From Lachnospiraceae bacterium (GTDB taxonomy: Bacteria > Bacillota > Clostridia > Lachnospirales > Lachnospiraceae), in the NCBI GenBank assembly GCA_017476665.1, contig JAFUZJ010000067.1:1-61946 (forward strand): a DNA stretch of 61,946 bases, given 5' to 3'. The notes under the pieces are model-generated. The model ran no database searches, was not told the origin of the DNA, and saw only the letters and a program-made list of their open reading frames with translations. Positions 26,701 to 34,460 of the stretch are shown piece after piece. Both the position numbers and the translations under genes were made by a program. Every line of letters starts with the position of its first letter. Position 1 is the first letter of the stretch.

Positions 26701-29700
26701 GTTGCCCCGATGATGCTGTCCTTTGCATAACCTGCTACCACATCCGCCGCAGTCAGATCCCCTTCTGTCACAGTGTATTTCACACCTACCGGCACCTGAT
26801 CGATTACAACACTTGCATCGGATTTCAGCTCATAGGTTTTCACCTCTTCTGCCGCAAAAGCAACTGCTTTCGTAGAACCATCCACCGTTACATCATAAGT
26901 TCCGGCTTTGTCAAATTTCACACCGACCTTATAGGTCTTATCCGCATCATAACCGTTATCGGAACCTGTCAGTGTTACGCTCTTTGTCACTGTCAGTTTA
27001 CCCTTCGGTGCCGTATAAGTATTACCTACAATGATCTCCACCAGGGATCCTGCTGTGGTAATGGTGCCCTCACCGTTGGTAACCGTTCCCTTTGTATATC
27101 CTGCCGCAATCTGTGTAGCTGACAGGTCAGCCTCAGTTACGGTATATGCTACCCCTACCGGAATATTGCTGATCTCTATACTCTTGCCTGCCTGAATGGT
27201 ATAGACTTCCGCCACATCAGCCGCAAACACCTTGGATTCTTTCGTTCCATCCACCTTGACCACTTCATACGTGCCGGCGGTGTCAAAGCTTACATTAACT
27301 GTATAATCTGTAGCAGCCTCATAACTCGGATATGCGGTGTCACCGCTCACCTGCTTGACAATCTTCATACTGCCCGTCACAGGTGCCGTGTACGTATTAT
27401 TTACAGTAACACCTGTCTGTGCAATGGCAACACTGCCCGAACCGTTTACAATGGTTCCATTCGCATACCCTGCCGCCTTATCTGCTGCACTCAGGTCTTT
27501 TTCCGTCACGGTATAAGTCACACCTACCGGTACTTCCGTGATCAGAATATGCTCATTTGCCTTGATCTCATATGTCTTCGGTGTATCCGCCGTAAAACTC
27601 TCCGACTTCACAGCGGCAGTTCCCACCTTAACCTTATAGGTTCCGGCGGTTCCAAATTTCACCTCAACTTGGAACTTCTTGCTTGTATCATAACCGTCTC
27701 CGGTCACGTTTTTCACAATGTCCAGACTGCTCTTGGGCGCGGAATAAGTATTGCCCACCACAAGAGAAGCACCGGCTTTTACAATGGTACCCTTACCGTT
27801 GTTGGTGATAGAACCCTTTGCATAACCCGCATCCGTCTGTGCAGTCGTTAAGTCAGACTCCGTTACAATGTACTTGACACCTACAGGAACCTTGCTGATC
27901 TCTAAGGTTTCATTCGCCTTCAAGGTATAGGAGATTGCCGTGTCTGCGGTAAACGCCCTATCTGTTGTGGTTCCGTCCTTCTTGACGCCATAGGTTCCGG
28001 ATTCGTCAAACTGTACATTTACCGTAAATTCTGTATCTGCATCATAATTAACGTTTGTAGTATCACCGGTCACTTCCTTCTGTATACTCAGACTGCCGGT
28101 GGGCACCGTATAGGTATTTCCGACCGTTACATCGGAATTGGTGTTCTTCACAATACTGCCCGTTCCCTGATCCTCAATGGCTCCCTTTGCATAACCTGCA
28201 TCCGTGTATGCAGCGGTCAGATCGTCTTCTGTCACAGTATACTTCACGCCCTCCGGAATCTGCGTCACCACTACGCTCTCGCCTGCCTTCAGGCTGTATG
28301 TCTTCGCATTATTGGCCGTGAATGCAACATTTGTCTCTGCACCGTTTGCAACCTTCACTTTATAAGTACCGGCAGTATCAAAAGCGATCTTTATCTTATA
28401 GGTCTTGTTGCTGTCGTATCTGCTGTCTGTCGTATCGCCTGTCACACTCTTGGTCACAGTCAGGCTGCCCCTGGGCGCCGTATACTCATTCACCAGCGTT
28501 ACTTCTCCGCCTGCTGCCGTATCAATACGATCATTTCGAGCCGTCATCAGAGTATAATTCTCAGAAAGATTTTCCGTCACCTCTACCGCTTCAACGCTCC
28601 AGGAATCGTCCAGATCATCAAAAATCACAACCACTGTACCATTGTTCTTCATAGTAAAGGTTTCCGATGCGCCGCTGACAAATGCCAACTTGGTCTTCCC
28701 CTCAATTCCCTCTACCGTAAAACTGCGGGTTGCTCTGGCATCGGAAGTCACCTGCTTCTGATCCCCATCCAGGATCAGGAGTTTCATTGTGAAATCGGGA
28801 TTCGTGGAATCGGTATCTCCCGTCACTTTCTTCTTTAACGTAAATGTATTCAATTTTGTTGTATTTTTAAACGTAACATTGCTTCTGGAAACAGCACCGG
28901 AAAGTGTACCCGTTGCAGCATCAAAGTTCTTATAATAAGCCGCCGCACTTGCAACCTTTACAGGAGTCGATCCGACAAGCACCACGTTCACATTAAATTT
29001 CGCATAGTAAACCGTCTCATCGCAATCAAACGCACCGGCCGTCGTATCTGCCTTTCCGATCTCATAGATCTGGAAAATATTCTCTCCGTCCGTCATCTCC
29101 GTAACAGGGAATTTTACCGTGTTTCCGTTATTTAACAGCACATACGGAATCTTCACATTGATATCGTCAGGATCGGTTACCTTCACCACATCAAAATTCT
29201 TTGTGGCAGCATTATACTTTTTGATCCCGAACTGAAATACCTGCCCGTCTGCGGGATATTTATTGTCTACCAATTTACGCGCTGCAAGCTCAACCGTCTG
29301 ATCCTGCTTCAGTTTTCTGTATACAAAGTGGAACTCACCGCCCTCACCAAGCTTGGTCAGGCCTGCACTGATCCCCCATCCGCAGGAAGTTCCGCCCAGA
29401 TTCAGGGTGGAATCCGTGCGAGGCATCATAAAGATACCGCCTGCAATATTCGTGGTAGCTGTCTTTGCACTCGCCATATTCCAGACAACCTGCTGTGCCA
29501 CCAAATCTGCCGCCGTGTTCTGCTCACTGCCAAATTGTCCGGTCTCCGTGTTGGTATTCTTATATCCGGAACCGCTGTCCACCTGGATCTTACCAATGGT
29601 AAGTTCTTCTGTACTGTCAAAGTTGAACACGATCAGCTGGTTGGGATTCTTCTTAATGGAGACACCCAAATCCTGCTTGATCGCATCCACATAATCGTCA

Positions 29701-31253
29701 CCATCAAGATAAATCGTCACACCGTCCGGGAAATTGGTGGTATCAATCTCTACCTTGTTGTTTACCATAGTGGGGTGAATCGTTGCCTCATGAGTCAGCA
29801 TCTCCGCAGATACATCCTGTATATCACTGATCATCTGCGCCACGGTAGCATTGATCTCATCTTTCGGCATCGTCACCTTGACACTGGTGTTGGAACCGTC
29901 ATCCGTGATCTTGCTGGTATCGCTGGTAATCACGATCGCTGTGGCAGGCGTATTGCCGCCCAAACGCAGATTGGAGCCTGTGATCTCGCCCACAAGGAAA
30001 GTTCCCGGCACCTGTGTATCACCGTCACCGGACAGGTCGGGGTCAAGGTTATTGCCGCCTGCTTCGTATGACTTGGTTGCCATATTGGTCTCGCTGTGTC
30101 CGGTCTGGATAATATGATCCGAAACCACACCGTAGTTCACTGCATTGCCTAAAACAGACAGATAAGTATAGTCAGCTACAGGCTGAATTTTGGTCAATTT
30201 GATCACATCATAGTCAGTGGTGGTATACCGCTCCGCACCTGCTGCAGTAATAAACTGACTGTCAATCCCTTCATATGTCACGGTATAACCGCTCACATCC
30301 CCGCCATCCGCAATATCATAGCAGTTCGTATGGTTCAGCAGCATATTCATATTGGGTGTTGTACCTGCATTCACTTTAATGAGTTTTACACTGACGCTCT
30401 CCTCGGAACTGGAATATTTCTCGGAAGACTGCACATTTCCGTTACCGTCCATCCACTCCGTCACAGTGATATCCTGTGTCTTCTGGGAAGCGTTTGTGAT
30501 CAATTTCTCATAGTGATAGGTATAATTGCCTGATTTATGTTTTACGGTAGTGAGGGCATAAACATTATCCGCATCCGTAAAAGCGTATGCAGAGGGAGCA
30601 AACTCCAGGCGCACCTTGTACGCTGTGCCGTTATCCTTGGCAATATTCACCACCGCCCCCGTCGCCGTGGCCTCTGTTTTCACAGGGGGCGTATTCCGGG
30701 TCTGGCTTAAGAATTTATAGCCGTCAATGGTATCCTGCTGTTTGGTGATATCTTCGTAGGAAAGGCCACAGTTCCAGTCATCTATGTGATCCGGCTTCAG
30801 ACCATAATAGATTCTGACGGAAGTCTTATAATCAGCAAGCGAAAAATCCACTCCATTATTAAAATCATGCCATGCATTTCTCTCAACAGACCAGCCTGTA
30901 CCTCCCACTGTCACCGTGTCCATATTCCAAAATCTGGTTACGTTGACAGTCTGTGTGGCTTTGTTAATGTCAAAAATATTGGCAAAGCCCCAACCGACCA
31001 CCTCACCGGTGTTTTTGTCCTTCAGGGACACAACTGCGTGATAGGTCCAGTTGTAGTTATAGTTTGTGATGTTCGGTGCCAGAGCGGTCGCCTGATCCGC
31101 ATCATAGAAATTGACCGTCACAGGATAGCTCATAGCTGCCTCCGCCTTCATCACGAACGCGGGCTCGATCAGCCCCAGCGTCATGGCAAATATCGCCAGA
31201 TACGCCAACGCCTTTCTGAAACCTTTGAAACTGTTTTTTCCGTCCTTTTTCAT
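23799..31253 (-). CDS. Giant repeat-rich cell-wall surface protein (isopeptide-type domains)
   Basis: At 2484 residues this is the largest gene in the window. It has a signal peptide (basic MKKDGKNSFKGFRK, hydrophobic core, likely cut after KAEA), a unique N-terminal region (about 45-800), nine tandem beta-sandwich domains (about 800-1898; seven are strongly alike), three SpaA/CnaB-like domains (about 1899-2205), two carboxypeptidase-regulatory-like domains (about 2205-2395), an Asp-7 run, and a sorting tail with SLKTG (2448-2452), a hydrophobic helix (about 2457-2477) and KRKKEK. Each repeat has a Lys near VTGD, a Glu in YTVTEADL and an Asn in VxNTYT, the triad used for internal isopeptide bonds. 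It is 43 nt downstream of a class B sortase. Likely an adhesin; ligand unknown. Confidence 0.9.
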   Translation of the reverse strand: MKKDGKNSFKGFRKALAYLAIFAMTLGLIEPAFVMKAEAAMSYPVTVNFYDADQATALAPNITNYNYNWTYHAVVSLKDKNTGEVVGWGFANIFDINKATQTVNVTRFWNMDTVTVGGTGWSVERNAWHDFNNGVDFSLADYKTSVRIYYGLKPDHIDDWNCGLSYEDITKQQDTIDGYKFLSQTRNTPPVKTEATATGAVVNIAKDNGTAYKVRLEFAPSAYAFTDADNVYALTTVKHKSGNYTYHYEKLITNASQKTQDITVTEWMDGNGNVQSSEKYSSSEESVSVKLIKVNAGTTPNMNMLLNHTNCYDIADGGDVSGYTVTYEGIDSQFITAAGAERYTTTDYDVIKLTKIQPVADYTYLSVLGNAVNYGVVSDHIIQTGHSETNMATKSYEAGGNNLDPDLSGDGDTQVPGTFLVGEITGSNLRLGGNTPATAIVITSDTSKITDDGSNTSVKVTMPKDEINATVAQMISDIQDVSAEMLTHEATIHPTMVNNKVEIDTTNFPDGVTIYLDGDDYVDAIKQDLGVSIKKNPNQLIVFNFDSTEELTIGKIQVDSGSGYKNTNTETGQFGSEQNTAADLVAQQVVWNMASAKTATTNIAGGIFMMPRTDSTLNLGGTSCGWGISAGLTKLGEGGEFHFVYRKLKQDQTVELAARKLVDNKYPADGQVFQFGIKKYNAATKNFDVVKVTDPDDINVKIPYVLLNNGNTVKFPVTEMTDGENIFQIYEIGKADTTAGAFDCDETVYYAKFNVNVVLVGSTPVKVASAAAYYKNFDAATGTLSGAVSRSNVTFKNTTKLNTFTLKKKVTGDTDSTNPDFTMKLLILDGDQKQVTSDARATRSFTVEGIEGKTKLAFVSGASETFTMKNNGTVVVIFDDLDDSWSVEAVEVTENLSENYTLMTARNDRIDTAAGGEVTLVNEYTAPRGSLTVTKSVTGDTTDSRYDSNKTYKIKIAFDTAGTYKVKVANGAETNVAFTANNAKTYSLKAGESVVVTQIPEGVKYTVTEDDLTAAYTDAGYAKGAIEDQGTGSIVKNTNSDVTVGNTYTVPTGSLSIQKEVTGDTTNVNYDADTEFTVNVQFDESGTYGVKKDGTTTDRAFTADTAISYTLKANETLEISKVPVGVKYIVTESDLTTAQTDAGYAKGSITNNGKGTIVKAGASLVVGNTYSAPKSSLDIVKNVTGDGYDTSKKFQVEVKFGTAGTYKVKVGTAAVKSESFTADTPKTYEIKANEHILITEVPVGVTYTVTEKDLSAADKAAGYANGTIVNGSGSVAIAQTGVTVNNTYTAPVTGSMKIVKQVSGDTAYPSYEAATDYTVNVSFDTAGTYEVVKVDGTKESKVFAADVAEVYTIQAGKSIEISNIPVGVAYTVTEADLSATQIAAGYTKGTVTNGEGTITTAGSLVEIIVGNTYTAPKGKLTVTKSVTLTGSDNGYDADKTYKVGVKFDKAGTYDVTVDGSTKAVAFAAEEVKTYELKSDASVVIDQVPVGVKYTVTEGDLTAADVVAGYAKDSIIGATGAISTTPAAATVKNTYTAPATGSLKVVKSVGGDTTDPNYDDSKQYTVNVSFSKAGTYEVTYNGATSAIGFAEDVAQSYLLKNGASVVIGNIPNGVQYTVTEADLSAEETALGYSKGSISHASGTISATLATATVNNTYTAAETGVLRITKKMTGDTSALNYDATKSYEVKVTFDKSGVYDVKQNGTTTATVFTAGTAQSFGVKAGETVEISKVVTGTNYTVEEADLSAADIAAGYAKGSITNATGSISTTPATATVNNSYTKQTATLTLKKTVINPDGATLPSSYKVAVRDADNRYAQDTTGTFGTAKHYFDVTTGDEGAVNVTGLEIGQIYVIEEDETQAKVSGFDLDVTGDVSVKIKMVSGGKIANVINTYSTVGTGPSKYSVVISKQAEGRTAELAGATLQVKSADGGNYEISWVSNGSIRVLQLAAGKYTLSETEAPNGYAIADPITFEVTTSGSVEIGGTTATSNIVTMVDKLDKFDVNISKKAVGGGDELVNAKLEVRSSDGGSFYEKWISDGTLKTLKLKMGKYTLTETQAPNNYEIAESIDFEVTADGKVIVDGQYVTDNTVIMLDALKKKPISFSKVDVLNSKEIAGAELVLYKMKADNTQEELTSWKSSETEVYTFTLEAGDYAIQETVAPEGYTKAETLVKFRLNFDAEGNPSTEILEGPGEYNAEEDKICFKNDPIKVTGGLTIKVVDEVTEENVPGAVVEVTKPDGSVEEYTTDENGEVTKYKTGTDLGTYRIRVKSVPDDKYTVTINKEQTVEVVKDKVTEAIAKTNTKTGGLTIVVLDKVTGGAVPDATVEVTEPDGSVKTYTTDSNGRVNKYLEKDEQGHYKAALGTYKIRVTKVPDGYSVDTGIVGTETVVVSQVVEHIAKIVTKDDDDDDDEETPANVPTETPVLQEETVTATTKKSLTGGARRTITESAMSLKTGETNVPDYLFGSSLAALFMGAAAYVMSKRKKEK
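24031..24053 (-). repeat. Trinucleotide run encoding poly-Asp
   Basis: A run of (CAT/CGT)-type codons, read on the minus strand as GAT/GAC, encodes seven consecutive Asp just before the wall-anchor region. It may bind cations or simply space the anchor; it is a likely slippage site. Confidence 0.8.
25915..28470 (-). repeat. Seven tandem ~105-120-residue coding repeats
   Basis: Inside the surface-protein gene, seven units of about 340-370 bp encode domains starting at (S/K/V)L-x-V-x-K and ending in VxNTYTAP. Protein identity between units is high in the motifs (GTY, YTVTEADLSA, GYAKG, GTI) and lower elsewhere, so they are old duplications with divergence, not recent identical copies. Confidence 0.85.
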
Positions 31254-31296
31254 AACCCTTTTCCTCTCCTTTTCACCGTTCTTCCGTGATCGGTGT

Positions 31297-32223
31297 TTAA
31301 TACCAATGCGTAAACAACCATTTTGCCACTGTCACAACCCGCACTTTGCTCGATCCGCACGTGGACAGGACAATACACTTGTCCGCCTCCGTCAGCGGGT
31401 CCTCCGCAAAATATGCCCTGCTGTCTCCATAATCCTTCAATGCCTCCCACAGCTGTACCGGATCCTGCGGCTCACTGTGTGTGTAAACAAACTCTCCGGA
31501 GTCATCCTTCACAAAATTATCCGCCAACAGATGCACGTCCGAGTACGACGTGCAGGCGACAATCTCGTAAAGACTGACCGAATCTTCCTCATAGGTAAAT
31601 ATATATTTATGTGACTCCCTGAACTGTGCACTGCCTCGATAATCATGCACCTGGGCAAACATAGTGCCGTTCTTCATGTTGTGCCCGTATAGGATTGTCA
31701 CAGGATCATCCAGATCGGGTGAATTAATATTTTCCATGAAAATACAACCGGGATACCCTGCGCTGCCATCCAGATTGCGTTTCAGATAGTAATCTCTCTG
31801 CGACGCATTTCTGAGGATGGGATAATCAATCTTGGTGTCCGGGATCATAATATATCCCACCACATCGCTGTTGACCTCCCGGTAAGCCGCGAAATCCGGT
31901 CCTCCGCTCAGATACTGCCTGTAGATTTCCGGCTTCTCACAGGTTTCCAGAAAATCTTTCATTTTCTGTTCATTCGCCTCGCGGTAGGCCTGCTCCTGTT
32001 CCTTGGGCGTCTCCTGCTGGGGCTTCTGCGCCACATCCGTGATCCATGCTGTTCGATTCAGTTCCTCATACACTTCCTGCTGCTGTTCGTTCTGCCTGTT
32101 ATACCTAATCTGATAGACCACATAGACAAGAGTAATCAGCAAGGCCGCTATGATAATCCCCATCAGAGCCGGATATTTTTTGAAAAAATCCCGAATCGAA
32201 AACTGCTTCCATTTCTCCTTCAT
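31297..32223 (-). CDS. srtB: Class B sortase
   Basis: A membrane transpeptidase that cleaves a sorting motif and joins the protein to the wall. The 308-residue protein has an N-terminal membrane anchor (about 19-37), a Gln/Glu-rich stalk, and the sortase core: DTKIDYPILRN, the catalytic His in TILYGHNMKNGTMF, Cys-289 in VLSTCG and Arg-295 in KVRVVTVAK. The Cys-to-Arg spacing is shorter than in S. aureus SrtB. Class B fits the HNMKNGTMF and LSTC context. It sits directly upstream of the giant surface protein, its probable dedicated substrate. Confidence 0.92.
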   Translation of the reverse strand: MKEKWKQFSIRDFFKKYPALMGIIIAALLITLVYVVYQIRYNRQNEQQQEVYEELNRTAWITDVAQKPQQETPKEQEQAYREANEQKMKDFLETCEKPEIYRQYLSGGPDFAAYREVNSDVVGYIMIPDTKIDYPILRNASQRDYYLKRNLDGSAGYPGCIFMENINSPDLDDPVTILYGHNMKNGTMFAQVHDYRGSAQFRESHKYIFTYEEDSVSLYEIVACTSYSDVHLLADNFVKDDSGEFVYTHSEPQDPVQLWEALKDYGDSRAYFAEDPLTEADKCIVLSTCGSSKVRVVTVAKWLFTHWY

Positions 32224-32254
32224 TGTTAACTTACTCGCTCTTTATTATCAATAT

Positions 32255-32268
32255 ATTGTATATACAAT
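32255..32268. promoter_or_regulatory. 14-bp perfect palindrome upstream of the sortase
   Basis: ATTGTATATACAAT lies about 35 nt before the sortase start in an A/T-rich stretch. It overlaps a possible promoter (TTGTAT, 16 bases, TACAAT on the minus strand). It could be an operator for the sortase-adhesin operon. Confidence 0.5.
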
Positions 32269-32319
32269 TTGCAAAAATACAACATTTTGCGGTGCATTTT
32301 CCCGTTTTTGAGGACACAA

Positions 32320-32339
32320 AAAAGGCGTTCCTGCCTTTT
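32320..32339 (-). terminator. Terminator or attenuator in the sortase leader
   Basis: AAAAGGC and GCCTTTT (7 bp, loop of 6) are followed by six T on the minus strand (A at 32318-32323 on the plus strand). It lies about 90 nt downstream of the promoter at 32428-32455 and about 95 nt before the sortase, while the ABC operon already has its own terminator further up. It therefore looks like an early stop in the sortase leader or the end of a short RNA. Confidence 0.6.
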
Positions 32340-32427
32340 CTCAAGCTCAGAAATACCTTATCTTATTGTTACAAAGTAACTATGTGCTTTGACAATTCTC
32401 ATCATTCAAGCTAACATGCACACTTTT

Positions 32428-32455
32428 ATTATATCATGGTTTTTCCATAACGCAA
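32428..32455 (-). promoter_or_regulatory. Promoter upstream of the sortase leader
   Basis: Minus strand: TTGCGT (32450-32455), 16-base spacer, perfect TATAAT (32428-32433). It lies between the ABC-operon terminator and the leader hairpin at 32320-32339. Confidence 0.6.
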
Positions 32456-32466
32456 GTCATTTATTT

Positions 32467-32502
32467 AAAAAAATGCTGCCCATGACCTTTACCATGGACA
32501 GC
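32467..32502 (-). terminator. Terminator of the sugar ABC operon
   Basis: GCTGTCCATG pairs with CATGGGCAGC (32475-32484 with 32493-32502, one wobble) with an 8-base loop, then seven T on the minus strand (A run at 32467-32473). It lies 14 nt beyond the second permease gene. Confidence 0.92.
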
Positions 32503-32515
32503 ATCTTATTCTTAT

Positions 32516-33397
32516 TTAACCCTTCACACCGCCGAGCGCCACGCCCGATACAATGTATTTCGACAATATAAGATAGACAACAATTACCGGGAAGATAGAG
32601 AATGCGATCATCGCATAAACCTGCCCCATATCAAACTTTAAGAAATCCGCGGAACGCAGGTTCGCAATCAGGATCGGCAGTGTCTTCTTATTGTTTTCGT
32701 GCAGGATCAACTGCGGAGTAAAATAATTGTTCCAACTCGATACAAATGAGAAGATTGCCTGTACCGCCAACGCCGGCTTCATCAGCGGGATCACAATGCT
32801 GTTGAAAATCCGAATCTCGCCGGCACCGTCTATTCTCGCCGCCTCAAGTAACGCCAATGGCAAGGCGCTCTCCATATACTGCTTCATGTAGAAGAATACC
32901 ACCGGCGACGCAATAGCAGGAATAACCAACGGAATAAAATTATCCTCCAGCTTCATTCCTCTGATCAACTGCAGAAAACCAAGTGCAGTAACCTGTGTGG
33001 GGATCATCATGATGGCAAGTATAAATGTAAAGAGGAAATTCTTCAGTGCAAAATCATATGCATGCAATGCATATGCCGTCATCGCGGAAAAATATACGCA
33101 AAGCGCAGCTGTAAGCCCCGATACTAAAATACTGTTGACCATGCCGCGTAATACCGGTTGCGAACTATGGAACAGACTGTTAAGATTCTGAATCAAATAT
33201 CCGCTGGGAACTGCTGTAAATCCCTTTGTGGTCAAATCTCCGTGAGATCTGGTCGCATTAATGAGCAATACATAAAACCAGAACAGACACATAATGCTCA
33301 CCAATACCAAAACAATATAGCAAACCGTTCTTCTGGCACGCATATGTGCGCCGGCACTTTTGCGATTATTAATATTCATATTTGTTTGATCAGCCAT
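32516..33397 (-). CDS. Carbohydrate ABC transporter permease (MalG-type)
   Basis: The 293-residue inner permease has six hydrophobic helices and the EAA loop that docks the ATPase (EAARIDGAGEIRIFNSIVIP). It pairs with the MalF-type permease just upstream (19 nt gap). The operon has no ATPase gene, as is usual for Firmicute CUT1 importers that share an MsmX/UgpC-type ATPase encoded elsewhere. Together with the binding protein and the divergent cellobiose phosphorylase, the likely cargo is cellobiose or a short beta-glucan (inference). Confidence 0.93.
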   Translation of the reverse strand: MADQTNMNINNRKSAGAHMRARRTVCYIVLVLVSIMCLFWFYVLLINATRSHGDLTTKGFTAVPSGYLIQNLNSLFHSSQPVLRGMVNSILVSGLTAALCVYFSAMTAYALHAYDFALKNFLFTFILAIMMIPTQVTALGFLQLIRGMKLEDNFIPLVIPAIASPVVFFYMKQYMESALPLALLEAARIDGAGEIRIFNSIVIPLMKPALAVQAIFSFVSSWNNYFTPQLILHENNKKTLPILIANLRSADFLKFDMGQVYAMIAFSIFPVIVVYLILSKYIVSGVALGGVKG

Positions 33398-33416
33398 TTC
33401 TATTTACCCCCTTATC

Positions 33417-34343
33417 TCATTTCTTTTCTTTCTTTTCCTTCTGCGGTCCTGTGAGCTTAAAGACGATAAAGCTCAAAATTCCTGTCAGAATAAAGAGGTA
33501 AACCGAAAGCGCACCGGCCATACCGTAGTTCTTGCTGTACAGATGCTTATTCAAATACATGATAAGCGTCATGGAAGAACGAACAGGACTCCCTTCGCCA
33601 TTTGTCAAAATCTGCGGCACATCAAACATCTGCAGACCGCCGATCAGGGACGTGATCAACACATATACAAGGATCGGCCGAAGTAACGGAAGCGTGATCT
33701 TCCAAAATATCTGTCTCGGTGTCGCACCATCCACCTCTGCTGCTTCAAACAATGAAGGGTCGATTCCCATCATACCGGCCATCAAAAGGATGGTCGTATT
33801 TCCAAACCACATCACAAAGTTCATGAATCCAATCAATATCCTCGTTGCGGAAATGCTGGAGAAAAACTTGAACGGCTCGCTAAGGATGCCTGCCTGCACC
33901 AGCATGGAATTGATTGGTCCACCATCCGAAAACAATGTAAAGAACAACATGGAAAACGCCGATGCCATGATCAGATTCGGCAGATAAATAACAGTCTTAA
34001 AAAATCTCTGTCCTTTCAACCTTAGGCTCGGATCGGAAAACCATGCGCCGAGCAACAAAGATAAAATAATCTGTGGCACGAATCCAATCAGCCATACAAT
34101 AAGTGTGTTTGTGAAATATTTCCCGAGATCGCCCTCTGTAATAAGGGTCTTATAATTCTCGAGACCGATAAATGTAGGTCCTACCTGTTTCAGACCTGAC
34201 ATGTAATTTTCAAAGAAACTGTTGTAGATCGTCGTACATAGCGGTATTAACTGAAATATAATGAATGTCACCATAAAAGGAATTAAAAAGATATAGCCCC
34301 ACCGGTTATATCTCACAACTTTTCCCCGCTTCACCTTGCTCAT
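33417..34343 (-). CDS. Sugar ABC transporter permease (MalF-type)
   Basis: The start at 34343 (MSKVKRGKVV) has GGAGG 7 nt upstream. The 308-residue protein has six membrane helices and the EAA motif EAAEVDGATPRQIFWKITLP. It ends with a Lys-rich tail (GPQKEKKEKK). It forms the CUT1-type permease pair with the following gene. A strong hairpin separates it from the binding-protein gene. Confidence 0.93.
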   Translation of the reverse strand: MSKVKRGKVVRYNRWGYIFLIPFMVTFIIFQLIPLCTTIYNSFFENYMSGLKQVGPTFIGLENYKTLITEGDLGKYFTNTLIVWLIGFVPQIILSLLLGAWFSDPSLRLKGQRFFKTVIYLPNLIMASAFSMLFFTLFSDGGPINSMLVQAGILSEPFKFFSSISATRILIGFMNFVMWFGNTTILLMAGMMGIDPSLFEAAEVDGATPRQIFWKITLPLLRPILVYVLITSLIGGLQMFDVPQILTNGEGSPVRSSMTLIMYLNKHLYSKNYGMAGALSVYLFILTGILSFIVFKLTGPQKEKKEKK

Positions 34344-34389
34344 ACCCAAACCTCCGTGTTTCTTCCGGTTACCCGGTTATAAAGAAAAC

Positions 34390-34423
34390 AAAGTGTGCCT
34401 GCCTGTTCAGACAGGCACACTTT
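34390..34423 (-). terminator. Intra-operon hairpin after the binding-protein gene
   Basis: A perfect 12-bp stem (34390-34401 with 34412-34423, loop of 10) is followed on the minus strand by TGTTTTCTTT. It sits between the binding protein and the first permease and likely acts as a partial terminator or 3'-end stabiliser that gives more binding protein than permease. Confidence 0.8.
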
Positions 34424-34460
34424 GCAATGCCTAAGATCATCCTGACTTAAATCTGTTAAA

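Noticed and set aside
25915-28470. Regular repeats considered as a CRISPR array or satellite
   Set aside because: They are in-frame protein domains of about 350 bp with no short direct repeat and spacer structure; no cas genes are present.
32340-32430. Sortase leader considered as a c-di-GMP riboswitch
   Set aside because: I could not find the conserved GEMM-I or GEMM-II core bases; only promoter, hairpin and palindrome are supported.
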